Source of the DNA: Hirundichthys speculiger
Taxonomy: Eukaryota > Chordata > Actinopteri > Beloniformes > Exocoetidae
Assembly: GCA_018398805.1 (NCBI GenBank)
Contig: JAGFBZ010000571.1
Span: forward strand, 62,001 to 126,000
Reading direction: 5' to 3'
DNA: 64,000 nt
Shown here piece after piece: positions 24,301 to 35,567 of the stretch (positions are counted from its first letter, which is position 1; each line of letters starts with the position of its first letter). Position numbers and translations under genes: made by a program. The notes beneath the pieces are model-generated. The model had not been told where the DNA came from, made no database searches, and was given only the letters and a program-made list of their open reading frames with translations.

Positions 24301-27300
24301 AGGACATCACTGCTTGGACTCGGGAGCACTTCTAGAAATCACTGTCTGAGAACACAGTTTCCCGTGTAATCCACAAATGCAAGTTAAAGATGCAGATGAA
24401 TCAAAAATCCTTTCTGGAAACCATGGACATCATATCCTGCGGTCTAAAGAGAGGAGACTGACCATCCGGCTTGTTAACAGCTGACAGTTCAAAAGTCTGC
24501 ATGTCTGATGGTATGGGGTTGCTTTAGACCAGGGGTGTCAAACTGATCTGTGAAAGGGCCGTGTGGCTGCAGGTTTTTGTTCCAACCATGCAGCAGCACA
24601 GATGACTTGTTTTAGTCAATCAACTGAACTGGTTTAGACCTTCAGTGAAGACAACTGGTTGATTGACTAAAACAAGTCAGCTGTGTTTCTGCATGGATGG
24701 AACAAAAACCTGCAGCGGCCACACGGCCCTTTCACGGATCAGTTTGACACCTGTGCTTTAGACCCTTTGGTGTGGGCAGCTTCCACATCTAGAAAGGGAC
24801 CATCAATCCTGAAGAGTCCATAAAGGTTTTAGACCAGCATAGAACAGACCAGGTGCTGAACTGTCTTTCCTGCAGTCCGGACTTTTGATGAATAGAAAAC
24901 ATTTTGCACATCATAAAATGAAAAATCTGCCAACAAAGGCCCAGGACTGTTGAGCAGCTAGAATCCTGCATCAGATGAAAATGAGACAACATTCCTTTCT
25001 AAAACTCCAGCAACTGGCCTCCTCACCTCCCAGATGTTTACAGACAGTTGTTAAAAGAAGAGATAAATCAAATCAAATCAAAATCAAATCCTTTATTGTC
25101 ACTGTTCACATTGTTACCAACATTAACTGTGAAAATCAGTTTAGCAGCTCCACATGGCAGCAGGAGAGAAAAACAAGAAAAAACACAAAAGCACGATATC
25201 ACAATAAACAATATGAAAACAATATAAAATATAAAATATAAAATATTTACAAGGTATAAAAAAAAAGGAGATGGCTATGATAAATAAAATGGGTATGATA
25301 AATACGGGTATCAGTGTTATTATTTACAGCAGGATAAATAAAATGGGTATAAAAAATACAGGTATCTTTTATTATTTACAGCAGGTAGGTGTCTTTGGGG
25401 GGGAAGGGATATTGCACTTGGTCGTCAGTGTGACCATTGTCAGTCTCAGAGTGGGGTTGGGAGGTGATGGCTTTGACGGCCTGGGGGAAGAAGCTGTTAA
25501 TGAGTCTTGTAGTTGTTCCAACTTTTTTGAGATGTGTTGTTGCCATCAAAGTGAAAATGAGCAAATATTTTCCGTGAAACATTGAAATGTCTCAGTCTCA
25601 ACTTCTGATATTTTCTTCATGTTTTACTGGTAATAAAATTTAAGAGATTTGCAAATCATTTCATTCTGTTTTTTAATGTAACTTTTACACAGCGTACCAC
25701 TTTTTTTTAAAACTTGGGTTGTAAATACATTCAATAGAAGACATACAACTTTGTAGATTTTTTTTTCTCCACTGCCAGCTATTTTTAGAAAAGCTATTTG
25801 TGTTTACCTTATTGCACAAAAAAAAAAAAAACAAGGACAGCAAAATAATAACAACATAATAAACAGTGGCAAGCAGGCTGGAGCCTGTTTTGTCTGCCTT
25901 TTAATTTACTTTGTTGTTAATAAATGCCCCTCTTTTTGTTTTTACTTTTAAATTGATCATTCAGTGGCCATCGGTTGAGCAGTAAGTCTCACTGCGTCTG
26001 TATCCCTTTGGCTGTCTCTGTGCCTTTGAGTAAATCTATCCTTTCCCCTGAGACTACATTGACTGGAATGTGCAGTTTATTTACCATATGCATTTGTATT
26101 TCCATTTATGTGTTGACAATCACAGTCTTTGACATGCAGTGTCTGTGTTTGTTCAAACCAGTCAATGTTTCCAGTGCAGTAGTGATGATGGAGCCCAGTC
26201 AAGCATCCAATTCTCCCCACCACTTTTTTCTTTCTTTTTTGTCCTGTTAGAATTTGTACAAAAACTGTTTTCTGTTCTCTGTTTTTCTCTTCCCGAGATA
26301 AAATGGTAATTTTCTTACTTCTGCCCTTCCACACTTGTGCTGTCATCTTTATCCTTTTTTTTCCTTACCTTCTTTACTTTTGGTCTGTTTTTCCTCCTCT
26401 CTTCTCTGCTCAGATGATCCGCGGGGAGAGTCTTGACTCTCCATGTCCCTCCATCCTCAAGTCCAGCCGCCAGCCTAGCTACCGCTCAGAGCCGAGCAGC
26501 CTGGATGGGGCCACAGTGGTGGGGGGAGGTGTAGGGGTGCGCAGAGGGGGAGGGGAGAGGGGTGAGGGCTCTGGAGGCACTGGCGGGACTGCTGGGGGAG
26601 TGTCAGGGGGCATGTCAGGTTACTCCCTGACTGGGCGCTCCTACACCTCCTACCCATCCTCGCTGGTTCTGTCCACTGGCGGCTCACGCTCATCAAGCCT
26701 GCGCTCAGCACAGACTGCACATAACCCACTGGCCACCCTCCAGTCCGAGGGCACCACAGACACAAGCTACAAAAGCCTGGCCAATCAGACGCCTCGGAAT
26801 GGCAGCCTGTCTTATGACAGCCTGCTGACACCATCCGAGAGCCCAGAGTTCGAGTCAGCCGCCCACGAGCTGTCACCACAGAAGCCTCATGTTCCATTTC
26901 CCTCATCGACCATAGCAGTCCAGCCTGAGGTGGTGTCACCCAGCAGCCCGCTGCAGGGCTACACGTCGCCCTTCCTCTCAGCTCAGATCGCCCAGCAGAG
27001 GGAGGGGCAGCTGCTCCAGGGCTCTGCCACTTTCTCCTCCCCCCATAGGGCCTACTTGCGTGCTGTCAGTCCACCCCCTGCCACCTCCTCTGGGCCACCT
27101 GAGGCCAAGCACCTGCTCCACCATAACCAGGACTTCTCTTCCCGCGCTCCTCGTAACGCTTCCTCCTCACTCTCTAACCCTGGGGCGCGCCCACTAGAGC
27201 CCCCTGTTTCACCACCTCCTCGTGGCCTCTCCCTCAGCAAGTCCCCATCTTACACTGGGGAAGCAGGGCCTCAGCACAAGCCTCGGGCTGCAGGAGGGGG

Positions 27301-27981
27301 CGCTGTGTTGGGAGGGGGAGGAGTCGGAGGAGGGCAACAGGCTCCACAGTGAGTAGTGATCCCGTTGCCCGAGTCGTCAGCCTGCCACTTTTCTCCCTTC
27401 TCCCTTTTCTCCTCTTCTGCCCTCCTGGTTTGTGTCAGCCCTTCTCTTCCTCCCTGATCTGTGTGAGTCTTCCTTTTCCTCCTACATGGTTTACAGTCAG
27501 TCTTAACTTGTTTACTCTTTGGGTAACTGTTTGGTGTCTGTATGAGTCATTTGTTGGATGGGTTGTTAGAATGTGCAGATGAATATTAAAAGCATGTAAG
27601 TGTTGTGTTTAGCTCAGTTACAGCATGCCTGACCTTGCCATTTACTTCTGCCCTGTACTCTTTTTGTGTACTTGTCTTTTCTTGATTCACCAAGTATTGT
27701 TACCAAATGCCTTACAAGATTCTACAAATACAAAGATTTGCTTTTTGTACTTGTTATTTTTGAAGTAGAACCTCTCACCTCCACCTCCTTTTCTTCCCTC
27801 TCTCCTCTCCCTCTCTCTCCCTCATTTTGCCCCAACCCTTCTCCTGCTCTTGTCTTCGAATGGCTGTCCAATCAGATCCACCTCTCGCCCAGTCTTGGCT
27901 AATCACATCACATCCAAACCAGGGGGAGGTGTGAAGAAGGTAACCGGCGTTGGAGGGACCACATACGAAATATCGGTTTGA
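18376..27981 (+). CDS. zdhhc5: palmitoyltransferase ZDHHC5
   Basis: Plasma-membrane DHHC protein S-acyltransferase. Coding exons: 18376-18524, 18957-19078, 19273-19430, 19950-20122, 20285-20387, 20522-20613, 20908-21040, 23210-23317, 23512-23618, 26414-27348, 27876-27981; about 728 residues after correcting one base (human 715). Visible: Gly-rich N-terminus, [20 protein letters not shown] (TM1), Cys-rich domain ([22 protein letters not shown]), catalytic DHHC at 146-149 followed by [13 protein letters not shown], later TM helices, [17 protein letters not shown], long disordered tail ([26 protein letters not shown]) and C-terminal PDZ ligand EISV preceded by [14 protein letters not shown]. Exon 8 (23210) reads TCA AAA GC then stops in frame; the conserved frame (S-K-G-S-L) needs one extra G near 23216. 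All later phases fit. Identification certain; the frameshift is probably an assembly error. Confidence 0.95.
18391..18419 (+). promoter_or_regulatory. zdhhc5: G-rich run just after the zdhhc5 start codon
   Basis: Within 16-44 nt of the main ATG the sense strand carries runs of 7, 5, 2 and 5 guanines separated by 1-4 nt, fitting at least a two-to-three-tier G-quadruplex in the mRNA. It encodes the Gly-rich stretch [11 protein letters not shown], which the human protein lacks at this place. A second G-rich stretch lies in exon 10 (about 26518-26570). Confidence 0.5.
21041..23209. repeat. zdhhc5 intron 7 with LINE 3' remnant
   Basis: The long intron between zdhhc5 exons 7 and 8. At about 21960-22340 the + strand resembles the 3' portion of an L2/Rex1-type LINE (ccaacagcttcggctc ... 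gactccacccaccctgcacc ... gaggctacgcggcctctgag ... agatcaccagactctggaac). A CA/GT microsatellite is at 21458-21472 and an ATGT/TATA simple repeat at 21604-21646. Otherwise nothing coding. Confidence 0.55.
24530..24755. mobile_element. palindromic hAT-type MITE with 8-bp target duplication
   Basis: The element starts CAGGGGTGTCAAACTGATC and ends GATCAGTTTGACACCTGTG. It is flanked on both sides by the identical 8-mer CTTTAGAC (24522-24529 and 24756-24763), the hallmark of hAT transposition. The two halves are nearly perfect inverted copies about 100 bp long (shared words: GAAAGGGCCGTGTGGC, TGCAGGTTTTTGTTCCA, GACTTGTTTTAGTCAATCAA), so a single strand can fold into one long hairpin. Confidence 0.88.
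25060..25520. mobile_element. L2-like LINE segment inside the mariner-like element
   Basis: It opens with a TCAAA-rich tandem tract (aaatcaaatcaaatcaaaat) followed by 'cctttattgtcactgttcac', the sequence commonly seen at the 3' tail of fish L2-type LINEs in reverse orientation. Further on come 'tatttacagcaggta' and 'ggcctgggggaagaagctgtt', also typical of these elements. It contains a short tandem duplication of 'gataaataaaatgggtat' (25281-25360). Confidence 0.5.
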
Positions 27982-28719
27982 GGGACAAGCTCCCACATGA
28001 TCTGTCACAAGGAAGGGAGAAAATTATCGGAAAGCTTCACTTGCCTCTTATCTTAGCTGGATATTATTCATGACTGCAGGCCCCCGAGAAGTGACTGGAC
28101 TCAAGTAGCAGGCCTGTCTGGTACTCACTTTGATATCTTTTTAATGCCACTAGCCAATCTTCTCTGCCGGCCTTTCAGATTTGAACAAAAACAAACCGGG
28201 GATACTGATTCATTTTTCACAGGATTGGTTGTCTTCATTTAACCACTTTGTGAGCCATAGACTGATGTGACTGTGACCATCACGGCTGGGTACATATATG
28301 TTTGGAAAACATGCAGACCTATTCCATGATTTGCTTTCTTTCTTTGGTACATTGGTACACAGAGTTTTCACAGGGGTGTACCAACACTTAAGAAAAAGAT
28401 GGTCTTCATCTAGTGGATGTTGAATTTTAAGACTGTTGACCAATAGAAACATCTGAATGGACCACACAGATGAAAGAATCTGACTTATAGCAGTATAATT
28501 TTAGTTTTATAATTTTTTTTTCTTAAATATGGTTTTATATAAATGTATAAAATCGTAAAGATTATTATCATTGGGTTGAAATGTCAGCTATTGAAGATGA
28601 CTATTGATGAGGGTGGCAGATGATACTGTAATTATTCATGGAGCGAGTTTGGATCATTTGCCTGTTTTATATAACTGATGGCTGCATCAGCCACATGCAA
28701 GATTTTGCTGGAATTTTCA

Positions 28720-28755
28720 TCATCCAAAGAGAAGGATGATCCTTCTCTTTGATGA
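28720..28755. repeat. perfect hairpin in the zdhhc5 3'UTR
   Basis: CAAAGAGAAGGAT (28725-28737) and ATCCTTCTCTTTG (28739-28751) are exact inverted copies separated by one base. After a one-base bulge (C28724), four more pairs form (TCAT 28720-28723 with ATGA 28752-28755), giving a stem of about 16 bp in the transcript. Confidence 0.75.
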
Positions 28756-30047
28756 AATCATGATGTATTGGACACCAAAAGTGAGAGGAAAAAAAATATT
28801 TTTCAAAGCCACAAAGAACTTTTGATTCTCACGACTGCAGCACAAAGATCTTTGTGGAATGTACGCTTGTAATGTTTATGCTAGAAACATTATGCAAAAT
28901 CTGTTTGTAGCTTTAAGATCATGCTTTATGTCAACATTTTTTTTCTTTTTTCTGTTATTTGTCAGTCAGTAAGAGGCTAGCAGTATCCATAGACCTTCAA
29001 CTGGTGGCCAGCCAAACTGGGACAATGAGGGAAGGGCTTATTTATTTCACCAGACAAAACTACTTTGTAGTGATGGACCCAAGTTTAAATTTTGTTTTTC
29101 CCCAATTTCAGAGAAAGAGGTAATGGAGGAAATCTAAAAAAAAAAAATTTCTGGAGAGAAAAAATTTGTAAATGAAATTGATGCCACTGAATAGATTAAA
29201 TGGGGACTGCATTTTAAATGCGTTGATTAGGTTTTGTCTTAAGACCATTTATAGCAAGTGTGCTTTTATTTAAAATTCTTATTGTTTTTTTTTTTTTTTT
29301 TACACTTTCTGAAAAATATAAACAATTAGATTCCTTTGTTTGACTTGATCATGTTTAGTTACATTTCTGTAAAGTACTTGTTGAGAAAAGATTCATTGGA
29401 GGACATGAGATGTCCTCTTTCTGGATTGGGCATCAAAGAGGATTTTATTTATTTTATCCTTTGTGTCAAGGCCCCTCAGCAGTGTTTGGAGTACAACGTT
29501 AAAGCTGTGTGAATGTGGCACATCTTTTTGGGGAAAGTGGAAGCTTCAAGCACACAATTACCAGTTGACCCAATCAACTGTGTTGCGAGTGTTTCACCCT
29601 GCCAGGCTATGTCTATGGTGTGCATGTATTATTATTATTATTAATTTTTCAATTTTATTTTGTTGTGCTGATGGCTTCACAAGCGTGCATTCTTGTGAGA
29701 TTGTCAGTTCCTACCCAGTTCATGTGCGGGTGGCAAAAAGAAACATTTTAATGGCCCAAGCAGCTGTCTTACAGAGATAAAGAGAATCTGTATTACTCCT
29801 GCTCTGGCCAAGGATTGTAGCCACTGAACAATCTGAAATTACACTTATGTGTGACTTTAAATATTGCTATTGTGGGCTGTGATGAATGGAACAAGTTTCA
29901 CAAATATCTGTAATGAATACATTAGAAACATTTCCGAAATGGCCTTAAAAAGAATTTTTAAGAAAATGTCTACTCAGAATAAAAGGTCAAACTGTTCAGA
30001 AATTGTATTATTCATGGATCTTCTGTGCACTCAGTTTCACCTCACTT

Positions 30048-30053
30048 TTTATT
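30048..30053 (-). terminator. tmx2: likely polyadenylation signal of tmx2
   Basis: TTTATT on the + strand, i.e. AATAAA on the - strand, 365 nt after the tmx2 stop codon. If used, the tmx2 transcript ends near 30030 and overlaps zdhhc5 transcripts that use the AATAAA at 30142. Confidence 0.55.
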
Positions 30054-30417
30054 TTACTTTTGTATTGAATTTTTAAAAAGTTACAAAATACTGAAAGCAA
30101 AAAAAACAAAAAAACAGCAACATTGAGATGATACTGAAAGTAATAAAAGGTATTCTTCCTTAAATAGCTTAAGACAAGTATTTCCAGATCACTGTGATTT
30201 GAATGCATGACTACATTTCAGCCAAGCTGCATCATGCCCATCAAACCAGACAAACATGTTTCAGCTTATAGTCAGTTTTCACCAAAGACAGTTTCCACAC
30301 TTTAATAGTGCTAAATCTGTTTTTCTCTCACCATTCTGCAATATTCTGTATTTTTACAATAATGCAAAACACTTATGGCAGCACAAAATGAAAGACTTGA
30401 TTATTTCATCATCCTTT

Positions 30418-33400
30418 TCACTGGTCCTTCTTGCTTTCTGTCAGCTCCTCAGCATTGCTGGTCTCTTGAAGCTCATCGCTGCCCTCCTCAGGAGTAGAGC
30501 CATTCTGCTTCTCTTCCTTTGCACTGAAACTTTTATTCAGCTTCTTGGATTTTTGGAAAAGCTCATTGAGGTTAAACTCCCGGATGATGTTCTCCTAGAA
30601 ATTAAGTAAGTTTTGCAGTTAGCTTTGTTGCCAGCAATATAGTCAGTAGCCTATGCAATTAACATTTGTTAAAACACCTCATTGAAGGTCCAAGATACAG
30701 CTCTCCCTTTTTTGTCCACCATTGGACGTCTCATAACTTCTCGACCTCCTTGAAAAAGCACCAGTGAGGGCAGCTGCTTTGCCAGAGGAGATGTACTAAC
30801 TCGGTACCTGTTGAGAGAGAGGTCGTCACGCAATGGACAGTCTTCAGAGAATATGTCCAAGTAAGGAATTTCTAAAAGTTCTAGCCATATTCTTGCATTA
30901 ATTTAAAAGGGAGTGAAAAAAAATGGCTGACTTCTCTGAAACTTCCCCAAAGCGACCGATGTCCACCTTCCCAAATCGCAGTCCAGCACAGTTGTACCTA
31001 TTGTTTGCAAAGGAAGATGCATTAGTCAGTTATACCAAAAGGATAACCTGTGTTCAACTGTCTAACATTACATTGCAACATGTAAATTCAATTATCTGAC
31101 ATGTCAGCTGAAAAACATCTAATACCATAGTTTTGTAGGGAGGAACAGCGATGTTTCAAAGTTTCAGAGCCATTTATGATTCTCTATGAATCTGCATTTA
31201 TACATGAAAATAAATTGAATGTTTTACCAGAACGCTCAAAATATACTATGCAGAAATACAGAAAATTATAATCCAAAGGTTTCTAGGTTCAGAGACTCAA
31301 CCAATAAATGTGTTTACTAGTAATGGACATTATGCATCTTCATTAAGCATCAGACTACGTGGTTGTTTACTAGCTGGTAGTTTATGGCTACAAACTATAG
31401 TTTATGTATTTTCAGCTGATCTAAGCATCTCACTCAAATATAACCAAAGATCTAACTAACAGGTGAAACTCCCTGCCTGAAACATAATAAACTCAATTAC
31501 TGTCAGGTATAACAGTTACAAAACATCCTTCATAAGTGTGAGAACTGGAAGCAGAGAGGTGATTCCGTACTTTAGAGAGAGGTCAGCGAAAATGGGAGCA
31601 AAGGACTGGCAATCAGAGGACCAGTTGGCGTAGAACTCAACGATCCACGTGACACGACTGTCCCTCTGCAGCTCCTCCTAATGACTCAACAACACAAAAA
31701 CAAATCAGGACAAATAACTCATGTGCATGTCTGTCATCCTGGCCCACTCACCTCCCAGACCAGCCTGTTCTATTCCAGGTTCAAATGTTTCATATTCAGT
31801 TGATAAAATACGATAATGTGCCTTCTGTGTTTGATGGACACTGCTCAAAATGCAGACTAATATATACTGTGTGTGTATTAGCCTAAACAGTGTGTTTAGG
31901 CTAATTGCTAAAAAAAATATCCTGCCTAGGTTTCATATAGAATAACCATTAATTACAGGAATAATAGGAGAAATTATATGAAAAGTTCAGTCTATTATAG
32001 AGAAAAGGGCTTGAGTTTTGTAAAAGCGCCTCAAGTGGTCCCTGGATTAGAAAGGTGATTTATAAATTGTTGGGGACGTTGTTGCTATGCTTGGTGAGAC
32101 AGATAAGTCACATCAAATATTAATCTCAATAGACTGAGCTGTAAATCATTCCCAGTCTCTCCTGACATGAGATTTTACTGAACACATGTCCTAGTAACAT
32201 AGCAGTGTACATGAAAATGAATTCTGAGATGGTAAAGGACTTACCTCTATGGTCTTGTCACTGAAGTACTTGATGTATTCTGGGCCCATGTACATAGGAG
32301 GCTTACAGGTCATGACAAATGCTGGAGACAAAACACATCAAATATTATATTATACTATTGTATTATTTCTTTATATACAGTACAGGCCAAAAGTTTGGAC
32401 ACACCTTCTCATTCAATTGAATGAGAAGGTGTGTCCAAACTTTTGGCCTGTACTGTATATCTGAGCAAAAACAGGACTGTTATTCAGTTTGGCAAATGCT
32501 GCATTTTTAGAGCACCAATATTGCAGTACATTTATTTGAAGAGAGTGTTAAAGAGGACATGCTATGAAAAAAAAACTCTGTGCTTCTGACTAGGGCTGCA
32601 GCGATGCACTAATCTTGCGATATGATACACGATATTCGGCTCACGATACGATATATATCGATATTCATCTTACAATACATTAACAAGATTTTAAAGGGAC
32701 AAAGTGATTTTGGTGACATCTTGTTTGTGTTCCAATGACTTTGTTTGAATTTATTGAATTGAAAGCATCAATTACAGATTATGTGGCTGACAGGCAGCTT
32801 GCAAAAGCTGGACAAAATGAATAAAAGATTTGTTGAGAAAAACAGTTTCATTTACTTAAACAGTGCAAATTGTTGCTTGCAAGCTTTTAAAGGTGGGACA
32901 CGGGGGTTCTGAAAGAAGCTTAGAATATCGATACCCACGGCTGAAAAATCGATACTCTCTGGGGAAATAAAAATATTGATATATATATCACAGAATCAAT
33001 AAAATCACTCAGCTCTACTTCTGACCATGTATTTGGGTGTCTGAAATTACTACCAACTCAAAAACAAGCACAACCCTATTACTTTGTTTGGGGAGGCCTT
33101 GGTGATTCAGTTAGCCTTTCAATTTGACATCACTAATCCAGGTCGAAGTAGTAAAGTCTCCTGTCTGTCTGTCTTTATCTCCAACATTGTGCTGCATTGT
33201 GCAGAGATGTAAGGACATAGCTCTTGATGTATCTCTGTGATATTTTGACAAATACTTGTCACAGACATTTAATTAATACTCCGATAAAAAAAACATGTCA
33301 GCTTCTGAAAAACATCACAATATGTCTCCTTTAAGGATAGAGAGTGAGATATGTTGGATAAATAAAACCATTTCCCCACAATTTGGCAAAATTGATGAAT

Positions 33401-35567
33401 ATCGACAAATAATTTTACTGAGATCATTTATTTTGCTTCAGCTGGGTCCTAGAGGGCATGTAAGGGTTTCCTGAAGATTTCTATTGGGAGTTGCCTGGTC
33501 TTAAAAAAGAAAGAAAGAAAAAGTGTTTTAATGCATTCATTTGTTTTAATGTACAAATTACAGCTTTTTATAAACACTGACATTCCGGGAAAAAAGATTT
33601 CCCACACCGTTTAGGTTTATAGATCTAAACTTATAGACAAAATGACATATTATGGGTGTGTGTATTTAAATTAGTGCATGAAATACTTGGACAATGCTAC
33701 CACCTATAGGCCACTTATGTGTATATGTTGATTTATGATCCTGTTTATTTCAGCTGCGCAGTTTGACTATAAACTGTATTAAAAGAGCTATAGAGACTTG
33801 GAACCATTTCTAACCCACAGCTGTGAAAAATAATTGATGAAAGAAGTAAAACGGTAACAACCCAGAAGAAATACACACCACCAAATACTGCTGTGAGTTC
33901 TAATGACTTTGAAAAGGGGAAGTTCTTACTCATGAAAATTGGGAGGCCAACTTCATGTATGGCTAAAGATTTAAAGCATATGCTCTCTCTTCAGAGAGAC
34001 AGAAGCTTTTGAGGTATTTGCAAAAACACCATGGCTGTGTTCTCAGGGATGAAAATGACGACTGCGTCAAGTAAAAAGGCGAATCAGACAGATGGCAGCC
34101 TGGGCTTAACCAATGAAATCAATATGCTTTTCAACATGTTCTGCTCAGGACGAAAGTACTGCAGCTTCCTCTCTTACCCTCAGCCACACTGATCTTACAA
34201 CTTTGCACTGATCTTACACCCTTCCACAGCTTTTTTTTTACCTCCACGGTCTCATCTCCCACCTGAGTCGTGGAATCTCCAGCTCCATTGTCATCTCCCA
34301 CCACACCAGGAAACAGTAAAACATAAACTCCCTCCATCTCCAGCCTGTTTGTTAATAACTCTGTACACCTCAGACCTCTAGAACAAGTCAGAGTCCTGTC
34401 ATCTGCAGAAATGCTCTGAAGACTCTACTGTTGAGGGGTGTATCAGTGGTGGACAGGAGGAGAACTGGGAGACCGCTTTGAGGCATGGTGTAGGAACAGT
34501 CACCTCATTTTAGAGATGAACAAGACAAAGGAAATAAGGGTAGATTTTAGAAGGGCTTAGAAAAAGGCAAACACTATTTCCCTCTTGAGAGGAGAGGTGG
34601 AGGAAGACTACAGACACCTGTAAAATATCCATCTAAACTGCAGCATTTTGAGATCGAAGCGTGCAGGCTGGTAACCTACTGCTTCTATATGAAAGTTATT
34701 CAAAAATATCCACCGTAACTCAAATTTAAACTATATAAGGCAGTATTTGTCGCAGACCACTGACCGACACACAGGGCAAGGTAGAGAATGCCAAGCCGAA
34801 TGTCCAGCCGGAAGAAGAGGATGGTGTTGGCCACTTTACTGAACATGAACAAGTTCCCTATGTGCTGCTCCAGAGTGACTGAGAAAGAGAAGAGAAGAGA
34901 AGAAAAGAGACGGAGTAATGAGTGGATCAGAGGAGAAACCTTCACAGTTGAGCAAGGTCAAAGGAGGGTGGGATTACACCTGCAACGTTTAGACAACAAA
35001 GTTAGGTTTTCAGTGAATCACTTCCTGAACAGGGCTTGGTGTGGGACCTCTACTGGTCTCAGGTCAGGAATTACAGACATGAGACCTCAGTACATGTTAC
35101 AAAAACACATACTTAGTGTTACTGCTGTCAGATAAAATAAAAATAAAAGAAAAAATGACTTACTAGCTCTTCTGTTCTTCATCATCACTATTGCACTGAG
35201 AAACATGAGAATCTCCAATTCTCTCTGTTAAAAAAAAAGACAGTTAAATGTATTAATTGAAACAACTTTGTGAGTAGAGAGTCCATTTGTCAACTCCTCT
35301 TTTGTGTAGTCACAGACTCCACTATATTTAACAGCAGGCAGGGCCGCAGCGCAACACTATCCCTCCTCACATGCTCACCCAGTCAAAGTCGCAGGAGTTC
35401 CCGTCCTCCCGATCACTCGCCAGGTGCTCGCACAAACCGGGAGTCTTTCGGACCACAAGGAAGGCGATAGTCATGAAGAATGACGTGATATAGTAGGGTT
35501 TCAGTAGCCATTTGTAGATCTGGGGTAAGTGGTACAAGAAAGTGCACAGTCCTGTGATTAAACCCAT
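30418..35567 (-). CDS. tmx2: thioredoxin-related transmembrane protein 2
   Basis: ER (mitochondria-associated membrane) thioredoxin-like membrane protein. Coding exons on the - strand: 35567-35379, 35224-35164, 34878-34765, 32321-32245, 31677-31571, 30997-30932, 30807-30678, 30594-30418; 306 residues (human 296), all phases consistent. Visible: N-terminal hydrophobic segment after MGLITGLC, second hydrophobic block [33 protein letters not shown], third hydrophobic stretch, then the thioredoxin domain ([19 protein letters not shown]). The redox motif is S-S-D-C (167-170), one-cysteine type; human has SNDC. Next come [32 protein letters not shown], and a C-terminal KKDQ di-lysine ER-retrieval signal. 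It is head to head with pmf1 and convergent with zdhhc5. An 88-bp palindrome lies 52 bp upstream of exon 4. Confidence 0.96.
32373..32460. mobile_element. 88-bp perfect palindrome (Tc1/mariner-type miniature element)
   Basis: The sequence is an exact inverted repeat centred between 32416 and 32417, with 44-bp arms ATATACAGTACAGGCCAAAA... and no spacer. The end sequence TACAGTACAGGCCAAAAGTT then TGGACACACC is a known terminus of fish/vertebrate Tc1-family miniature elements, which insert at TA. It lies in tmx2 intron 3, 52 bp upstream of the acceptor of exon 4. Confidence 0.85.
32590..33015. repeat. degenerate dispersed repeat in tmx2 intron 3
   Basis: It starts 'agggctgcagcgatgcacta', then has several ATATCGAT-type words (tatcgatattc, gaatatcgatacccac, aaatcgatactctc), and ends near 'cagaatcaataaaatcactc'. 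This pattern (GCTGCA...GATA/TATCGAT) is a common fish DNA-transposon remnant. No coding capacity; no clear target duplication. Confidence 0.4.
34340..34570 (+). mobile_element. LINE reverse transcriptase fragment in tmx2 intron
   Basis: The segment reads like the one at 3.04-3.26 kb: a 'gtacacctcagacctc' block, 'gtcagagtcctgtcatctgcagaaatgctc', then a decayed catalytic region ([14 protein letters not shown]) and 'gaacaagacaaaggaaataa'. It is a second, more degenerate copy of the same L2/Rex1-type element, in opposite orientation to tmx2. Confidence 0.6.

Larger units (their letters stand above)
23734..25721. mobile_element. Tc1/mariner-like element with nested insertions
   Basis: The left end CAACCCCAATTACAAAAAAG and the reverse complement of the right end (CAACCCAAGTTTTAAAAAAA) are inverted repeats. 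Similarity continues about 75 bp inward, ending in the shared ATTTGCAAATCTC. Both ends abut a TA dinucleotide (23732-23733 and 25722-25723), as expected of Tc1/mariner insertions. No intact transposase was seen. Two other repeats sit inside it: a palindromic hAT MITE (24530-24755) and an L2-like 3' segment (about 25060-25520). It lies in zdhhc5 intron 9. Confidence 0.65.
27982..30165 (+). other. zdhhc5: zdhhc5 3'UTR with candidate polyadenylation sites
   Basis: A long AT-rich trailer follows the EISV stop codon. AATAAA signals are at 29978-29983 and 30142-30147. The second lies inside sequence likely to be transcribed from the opposite strand as the tmx2 3'UTR. A perfect hairpin is at 28725-28751. 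A short (ATT)n repeat is at about 29629-29643. Confidence 0.6.

Noticed and set aside
26303..27352. Long ATG-started frame of 349 codons as an independent gene
   Set aside because: Its body from 26414 is zdhhc5 exon 10 (SYRSEP, SLANQT, SLLTPS motifs); the upstream part is intron and the TGA arises from reading through the donor at 27349.
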